From Niallia taxi (GTDB lineage Bacteria; Bacillota; Bacilli; Bacillales; Cytobacillaceae): 35,378 bases of DNA. The stretch spans positions 1 to 35,378 of the forward strand of contig NZ_RZTZ01000024.1 of NCBI RefSeq assembly GCF_004005475.1, written 5' to 3'. The first letter of the stretch is position 1; each line of letters begins with the position of its first letter. Below the pieces are notes generated by a model. It made no database searches. It was not told where the DNA came from and saw only the letters and a list, made by a program, of their open reading frames with translations. Shown here in pieces: positions 31,636 through 35,378 of this stretch. The position numbers and the translations under genes were made by a program.

Positions 31636-32511
31636 ATGAAGGTAGCGTTGATCGGACTTGGCAATATGGGCCTACCAATTGCAGAAAATATATTAAAAAG
31701 CGGGCATAAGCTTGTCATTTACAACAGAACAGCAAGTAAACTGCAATCACTTGTGGAAAAAGGTGCTGAAATGGCAGTTAGCCCCGCAGATGCAGCACAA
31801 AAAGCAACTATCGTATTTACAATACTTTCTGATGATAAAGCAGCAGAAGCAGTAGTTTATGGTGAGAAAGGGATAATCAGTGGACTGCCAAAAGACGGAA
31901 TTCATGTTTCAGTCAGTACGTTAAGTGTAGAATTAGCGAAAAAGCTTGAAGAAGATCACCAGAAAAATAGTCAAGCCTTCGTGTCTTGCCCAGTATTGGG
32001 ACGACCTGATGCAGCAGCTGCTGCTGCGTTGCGATTACTTGTAGCAGGACCAAAGCAAGCGAGGGAGAAAATTATGCCAGTCCTAAATGAGCTAGGCAAA
32101 GATATTTTTGTAGTTGGAGAAAAAGGACATTTAGCCAATGTTGTAAAGCTAGGAAATAACTTTTTAATTGTCTCCATGCTTGAGGCATTATCTGAGGCAT
32201 TTGTATTCGTTGAAAAGTATGGAATCAAGGCAGACGCCTTTTTAGAAATTGCAAATACATTGTTCGCTTCACCAGTTTATCAAAACTACGGGAAAATCAT
32301 GGTAGAAGAAAGGTTTGAAGAAGCTGGATTCAAGCTTGCATTAGGCTTGAAGGACGTTAATTTAATGCTTGAAGCAGCGCATAATGCTAAAATCAGCCTG
32401 CCAACTGCCGAAATTGCAAAAAAGCATTATGAAGAAGGAATCGAGCAGGGCTGGAGTGATCTCGACTGGGCCGCAATCGTAAAGCTGCTTAGAGAAAAGA
32501 GTGAGCATTAA
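31636..32511 (+). CDS. NAD(P)-dependent beta-hydroxyacid dehydrogenase
   Basis: A 291-residue enzyme of the 3-hydroxyisobutyrate/6-phosphogluconate dehydrogenase-like family. The Rossmann motif GLGNMG is at about residues 7-12; the substrate loop and the catalytic Lys in NVVKLGNNF (around 165-175) are visible. It oxidises a beta-hydroxyacid or reduces an aldehyde/imine; the exact substrate is unknown. GAGGAG precedes ATG 31636; an earlier in-frame start overlaps that site. Confidence 0.88.
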   Translation: MKVALIGLGNMGLPIAENILKSGHKLVIYNRTASKLQSLVEKGAEMAVSPADAAQKATIVFTILSDDKAAEAVVYGEKGIISGLPKDGIHVSVSTLSVELAKKLEEDHQKNSQAFVSCPVLGRPDAAAAAALRLLVAGPKQAREKIMPVLNELGKDIFVVGEKGHLANVVKLGNNFLIVSMLEALSEAFVFVEKYGIKADAFLEIANTLFASPVYQNYGKIMVEERFEEAGFKLALGLKDVNLMLEAAHNAKISLPTAEIAKKHYEEGIEQGWSDLDWAAIVKLLREKSEH

Positions 32512-32518
32512 ATGGACA

Positions 32519-32550
32519 GATATCCTTGATAAGCAAGGGTATCTTTTTTT
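32519..32550 (+). terminator. Terminator after dehydrogenase gene
   Basis: GATATCCTTG pairs with CAAGGGTATC (one G-U) around ATAAG, followed by a long T-run. Confidence 0.88.
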
Positions 32551-32585
32551 TGAAACAGTTACCATTCCTGTTTGTTTTGAAAGGG

Positions 32586-32614
32586 TTTTCATTTATCGAG
32601 GGAGAATATATAAT
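32586..32614 (+). promoter_or_regulatory. Promoter of arabinanase gene
   Basis: TTTTCA (32586-32591), 17 bp, TATAAT (32609-32614), giving a leader of about 70 nt that contains an AAAGGAGGATCC at 32635-32646 with no start codon behind it. Confidence 0.45.
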
Positions 32615-32690
32615 TGTTTGAAATTTTTTCAGAAAGGAGGATCCGGTATCGTTTTTTCAGTCTTTTAAAAAAAGAAATGAGGGGATAACG

Positions 32691-33653
32691 ATGAAAAGAA
32701 AAGGAAAGGGCTTTAAACTGAAAATAGCATTACTTGTTCTGGTGGCTTGTTTATCTATCAGCAGTTCAGCATCTGCCAGCTTTTGGAGTTTGACAGGGGA
32801 CCTGCAAATCCATGACCCTTCGATTATTAAAGAAGGCAACACTTGGTACACATTCGGGACAGGAAGCCCAAATGGAATAAGGGTGCTGAGAAGCGATAAT
32901 GGAACAAACTGGTATCAGGCACCAACAATTTTTCCAACTGCACCCTCCTGGTGGGCCAACTATGTGCCTAATTATGAGAAAAACCAATGGGCACCAGATA
33001 TCAGCTATTATAATGGCAGGTACTGGCTCTACTATTCTGTTTCTTCCTTCGGCTCCAATACATCTTTGATTGGTCTTCTTTCAACCTCTAGTATTACTTC
33101 CGGCCAATGGCGCGATGATGGGCTTGTCACACGCTCTGTATCCTCCAATAACTATAATGCAATCGACGGTGATCTTGTCATTGACAAGGATGGCAATCCA
33201 TGGCTGTCCTTTGGTTCATTTTGGAGCGGTATTAAGCTGACACGTCTTGATAAGACAACAATGAAGCCAACAGGCAGCTTGTATTCCATTGCTGCAAGAC
33301 CGAATAATAATGGAGCAGTTGAAGCGCCTAATATTGTCTATCGCAATGGATACTACTATTTGTTTGTGTCCTTTGACAGCTGCTGTCAAGGCGTGAACAG
33401 CACATACAAAATGGCCGTTGGCAGATCTACATCCATTACTGGACCTTATGTAGATAAGAACGGTGTCAATATGCTTAATGGCGGCGGCACGATATTCGAT
33501 ACAGGCAATGACCGCTGGAAAGGCCCAGGCCATTCAGATATTTTAAACAACAATCTAATTGTTCGCCATTCGTATGATGCATTAAACAATGGAATGCCAA
33601 CAATGCTCATAAATGATTTGTATTGGGATTCAAGCGGCTGGCCAACCTATTAG
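32691..33653 (+). CDS. abnA: Secreted endo-1,5-alpha-L-arabinanase (GH43)
   Basis: A 320-residue glycoside hydrolase family 43 enzyme close in length to B. subtilis AbnA. Signal peptide of about 30 residues ends in SASAS. The five-bladed propeller carries the general base Asp42 in IHDPSI, the pKa-modulating Asp159 in NAIDGD and the acid Glu211 in VEAPNI. It would cut arabinan of plant pectin outside the cell. GAGGGG precedes ATG 32691. No arabinose uptake or araR genes are adjacent, though the sugar ABC transporter elsewhere in the window could import products (inference). Confidence 0.92.
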   Translation: MKRKGKGFKLKIALLVLVACLSISSSASASFWSLTGDLQIHDPSIIKEGNTWYTFGTGSPNGIRVLRSDNGTNWYQAPTIFPTAPSWWANYVPNYEKNQWAPDISYYNGRYWLYYSVSSFGSNTSLIGLLSTSSITSGQWRDDGLVTRSVSSNNYNAIDGDLVIDKDGNPWLSFGSFWSGIKLTRLDKTTMKPTGSLYSIAARPNNNGAVEAPNIVYRNGYYYLFVSFDSCCQGVNSTYKMAVGRSTSITGPYVDKNGVNMLNGGGTIFDTGNDRWKGPGHSDILNNNLIVRHSYDALNNGMPTMLINDLYWDSSGWPTY

Positions 33654-33664
33654 CTTAAACTTTA

Positions 33665-33717
33665 GAAAGCAGCGGCTTTCAAACATATTTGTTTGAAAAC
33701 CGCTGCTTTCTTTCTTT
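33665..33717 (+). terminator. Terminator of arabinanase gene
   Basis: A long stem: GAAAGCAGCGG then TTTCAAACA, pairing with TGTTTGAAA and CCGCTGCTTTC, followed by TTTCTTT. Confidence 0.9.
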
Positions 33718-33746
33718 ATAATGATTTTTAGACAAAGTGGTGATAG

Positions 33747-33798
33747 TTGACTTCCCATAACTTTCATGAAATAATAACTAACGAACGGTCGGTAGTTA
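33747..33798 (+). promoter_or_regulatory. Promoter and TetR-type operator of the SMR unit
   Basis: TTGACT (33747-33752), 17 bp, AATAAT (33770-33775). Directly downstream, 33775-33798 is an imperfect palindrome with arms TAACTA and TAGTTA and core AACGGTCGG, a typical TetR-family operator layout covering the start site. The TetR gene of the same unit is the likely binder. Confidence 0.65.
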
Positions 33799-33818
33799 AT
33801 TTCAAAGGAGGAACAACA

Positions 33819-34159
33819 ATGAATCGACATGGGTGATGGTGCTTGCCGCAGGCCTAATGGAGGTTGCTTGGGTGTCAGGATTAAAGCATGCTGATACTGC
33901 CTTAGAATGGGCTGGTACAGCGCTCGCTATTATAATCAGCTTTGCTGTGCTAATATATGCAACAAAGGTTTTGCCAGTTGGAACAGTCTATGCAGTATTT
34001 ACAGGTCTTGGTACAATAGGAACAGTTATTGCAGAAATGCTGTTTTTCGGAGAACCGTTCCATCTTATGAAGCTGTTGCTTGTTATCGTATTGCTTATAG
34101 GGGTAATCGGCTTGAAGGTCGTCACAGATGAAAGCAGTTCAGCAGAGGAGGGCTCTTAA
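33819..34159 (+). pseudogene. SMR efflux subunit, YkkC-like, frameshifted at its start
   Basis: A small multidrug resistance protein of the YkkC type (four helices; the [18 protein letters not shown] and [17 protein letters not shown] motifs are clear). GGAGG and ATG 33819 are well placed, but after ATG AAT CGA the frame hits GGG TGA. One extra base between CGA and CATGG would restore M-N-R-A-W-V-M-V-L, exactly as in the family. The intact frame runs from 33830 to 34159 but has no ribosome binding site. So the gene is frameshifted, or this is a sequencing error. In the membrane it pairs with the second SMR protein. Confidence 0.7.
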
Positions 34160-34470
34160 TGGCATGGTTAGCATTAGTTGGTGCAGGATTATTTGAAGTG
34201 TTCGGTGTTGTTAATATGAAGCGGGCTGCCATGAAGAAATGGGATGCCATTATTTTGTTAATTATCGGGTTTGCCTGCAGCTTTTCCCTGCTGTCATATG
34301 CCATGAATACCATTCCGATGGGGACGGCCTATGGTGTATGGACGGGAATTGGAACGGTCGGGTCCGCTTTTCTTGGAATGTTTATATATGGAGAACCGAA
34401 GGATGCAAAAAGACTCTTTTTTATTGGACTTATATTAGCTGCTGCAATTGGCTTAAAGCTTATCGGATAA
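34159..34470 (+). CDS. SMR efflux subunit, YkkD-like
   Basis: A 103-residue four-helix SMR subunit: LSYAMNTIPMGTAYGVWTGI is the family hallmark. It overlaps the first SMR gene by one base (TAATG), with AGGAGGG upstream, so the two are coupled. YkkCD-type pairs form an asymmetric heterodimeric exporter; B. subtilis ykkCD is preceded by a guanidine-I riboswitch, not seen here. Confidence 0.88.
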   Translation: MAWLALVGAGLFEVFGVVNMKRAAMKKWDAIILLIIGFACSFSLLSYAMNTIPMGTAYGVWTGIGTVGSAFLGMFIYGEPKDAKRLFFIGLILAAAIGLKLIG

Positions 34471-34488
34471 AGGAGGAAAAGAGTAAAG

Positions 34489-35067
34489 ATGACAAAAGAA
34501 GATTTAAAAAAAGCGGCCATCAAGCATTTCACGCAATCAGGCTACGAAGGAGCATCACTTTCGATGATTGCGGATGAGGTCGGCATAAAAAAATCCTCTA
34601 TTTATTCCCATTTCAGCAGCAAGGATGCCTTGTTTTTAGAGGTGCTAAGAGAAGCAAAGGCAGTTGAAATCCAGACGAAAAAAGCGTATTTCAAGGAATT
34701 TGCTAATCTTGGACCAGAGACTTTTTTGTATGAATATTTAGTGGCAGTGAAAAGACTGTTCGAAGAAAACCAGAGCTTGAAATTCTGGCTCAGAATGAGC
34801 TTCTTTCCACCGAGTCATTTATATGCTGCAATTGTCGAGGAAGTGGTTGAGGTCGAGGTGCTTCAGGAGAACATGCTTGAACAATCCTTTCAAAAATGGC
34901 TTGAAGAGGGTGTCATCACAGGCTTGGATGAAAAGACCCTCACGACTGCATATACTGGTATTTTGATGAGCATCATGGTGGAGCTCGTATACGATCATAC
35001 CGAAAAAAAAGCCGAAGAAAAACTGGCGGCTTGCTGGAAGGTATATTGGCAAGCATTGAAAAAATAA
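34489..35067 (+). CDS. TetR/AcrR family regulator of the SMR unit
   Basis: A 192-residue TetR repressor with N-terminal helix-turn-helix (ASLSMIADEVGIKKSSIYSH, about residues 22-41) and an acidic C-terminal ligand-binding half. AGGAGG precedes ATG 34489. Immediately downstream of the two SMR genes, it most likely represses them through the palindrome at 33775-33798 and is relieved by an efflux substrate. Confidence 0.88.
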   Translation: MTKEDLKKAAIKHFTQSGYEGASLSMIADEVGIKKSSIYSHFSSKDALFLEVLREAKAVEIQTKKAYFKEFANLGPETFLYEYLVAVKRLFEENQSLKFWLRMSFFPPSHLYAAIVEEVVEVEVLQENMLEQSFQKWLEEGVITGLDEKTLTTAYTGILMSIMVELVYDHTEKKAEEKLAACWKVYWQALKK

Positions 35068-35102
35068 AAGGCTGGGACATAAGTATGTGAATTTGCATAA
35101 AA

Positions 35103-35146
35103 ACCGAACCAATTAATCAACCAACGATTAAATAGTTCGGATTTTT
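35103..35146 (+). terminator. Terminator after TetR gene of the SMR unit
   Basis: Nested stems: outer CCGAAC/GTTCGG, inner TTAATC/GATTAA, then T-run. Confidence 0.75.
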
Positions 35147-35181
35147 GTGTTTTTTAGTTTTAATACACTAATTAGAAAACT

Positions 35182-35260
35182 TAGTGGAATGGAGCGGAGG
35201 TCACTCGACTCCTGCGGGAAATAGAGGAAAGGATGAGACCCCGCAGGCGAATGCAGTGCA
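35182..35260. repeat. Bacillaceae dispersed repeat (truncated)
   Basis: The sequence GGTCACTCGACTCCTGCGGG to CCCCGCAGGCGAATGC belongs to a dispersed repeat I recognise from many Bacillaceae genomes (arms CTCCTGCGGG and CCCCGCAG). Its far end is cut off near 35260, where an IS3-like element starts. Confidence 0.6.
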
Positions 35261-35267
35261 CCCCCAT

Positions 35268-35378
35268 TGTTGGACACCTAAGTTCAACAATAGGAGGTGC
35301 CTGGGTGGGTAAATTTAATGAATCAGAAAAACACTTGGTTATTCAGCGTTATTTAAACGAGAGGATTGGCTACAGGGA
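35268..35378 (+). mobile_element. Left end of IS3-like element, cut by window edge
   Basis: A terminal-repeat-like start TGTTGGACACCTAAG (35268 on) followed by a ribosome binding site AGGAGG and a transposase opening is characteristic of IS3/IS150-group elements. It lies inside the dispersed repeat. The right end is outside the window. Confidence 0.65.
35305..35378 (+). CDS. IS3-family transposase orfA, N-terminal fragment
   Basis: GTG 35305 follows AGGAGG by 6 bp. The 24 residues present (GKFNESEKHLVIQRYLNERI) look like the first helix of the IS3 OrfA helix-turn-helix. The reading frame runs off the window, so whether it is intact is unknown. Confidence 0.65.
   Translation, partial: MGKFNESEKHLVIQRYLNERIGYR

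Noticed and set aside
32635-32668. AAAGGAGGATCC followed by a six-codon frame starting with ATC in the arabinanase leader
   Set aside because: No usual start codon and a product of six residues; reads as chance, though it resembles the two ATA cases.

Overview
The window looks like chromosomal DNA of a low-GC, spore-forming Bacillaceae bacterium (Bacillus/Niallia-like). The evidence is the strong AGGAGG ribosome binding sites and genes recognisable as relatives of B. subtilis sda, yeeI, ykkCD, yolD/polY2 (yqjW/uvrX), ycnI, abnA, bdbD and the lpl/yes-type sugar transporters. A Bacillaceae-type dispersed repeat and the left end of an IS3-like element lie at the right edge. Most of the window is ordinary accessory chromosome made of short transcription units separated by clear hairpin terminators.

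Layout. 1-0.7 kb: a terminator and two small leftward genes, one a membrane protein. 0.8-6.8 kb: an acetyltransferase, an RpiR/MurR-type regulator, a PTS IIABC permease and a GH38 alpha-mannosidase, together a likely mannosyl-glycerate (or other alpha-mannoside) uptake and cleavage unit with a cre-like site. 6.9-8.5 kb: a cluster of small elements comprising a tRNA-like gene with a swollen anticodon arm (probable pseudo-tRNA), an Sda checkpoint protein, a 32-aa C/H protein, a small helical protein whose ribosome binding site points to an ATA codon, and a 61-aa Cys-rich protein behind a cyclic-di-GMP-I riboswitch. 8.5-11.6 kb: a leftward unit yolD - Y-family polymerase - RecF/SMC-like ATPase - membrane protein, with a LexA box in its promoter. 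11.8-18.4 kb: a TetR regulator, then a sugar ABC transporter (lipoprotein and two permeases, no ATPase) with cre sites and paired palindromic operators, followed by a LacI-type regulator and a DUF624 membrane protein.

18.5-25.4 kb: a luciferase-like monooxygenase, a stand-alone SET-domain protein, YeeI, a peptidase S51-like protein, and a leftward BlaI / M56 peptidase / DoxX / DsbA-like group linked by matching BlaI-type operators. 25.6-32.5 kb: a TVP38 membrane protein, a His/Gly/Cys-rich small protein, AraC-GyrI and DinB-fold proteins, a low-complexity membrane protein, a coat-like protein, YcnI, an erythromycin-esterase-family protein and a hydroxyisobutyrate-dehydrogenase-like enzyme. 32.6-35.4 kb: secreted arabinanase, a paired SMR efflux unit (ykkCD-like, first gene frameshifted at its start) with its TetR regulator, then the dispersed repeat and the IS.

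The items that best deserve a second look are the pseudo-tRNA, the c-di-GMP riboswitch controlling a tiny Cys protein, two genes whose ribosome binding sites point to ATA start codons, and the BlaI regulon that includes disulfide-exchange genes. I did not see CRISPR arrays, phage structural genes or rRNA genes.
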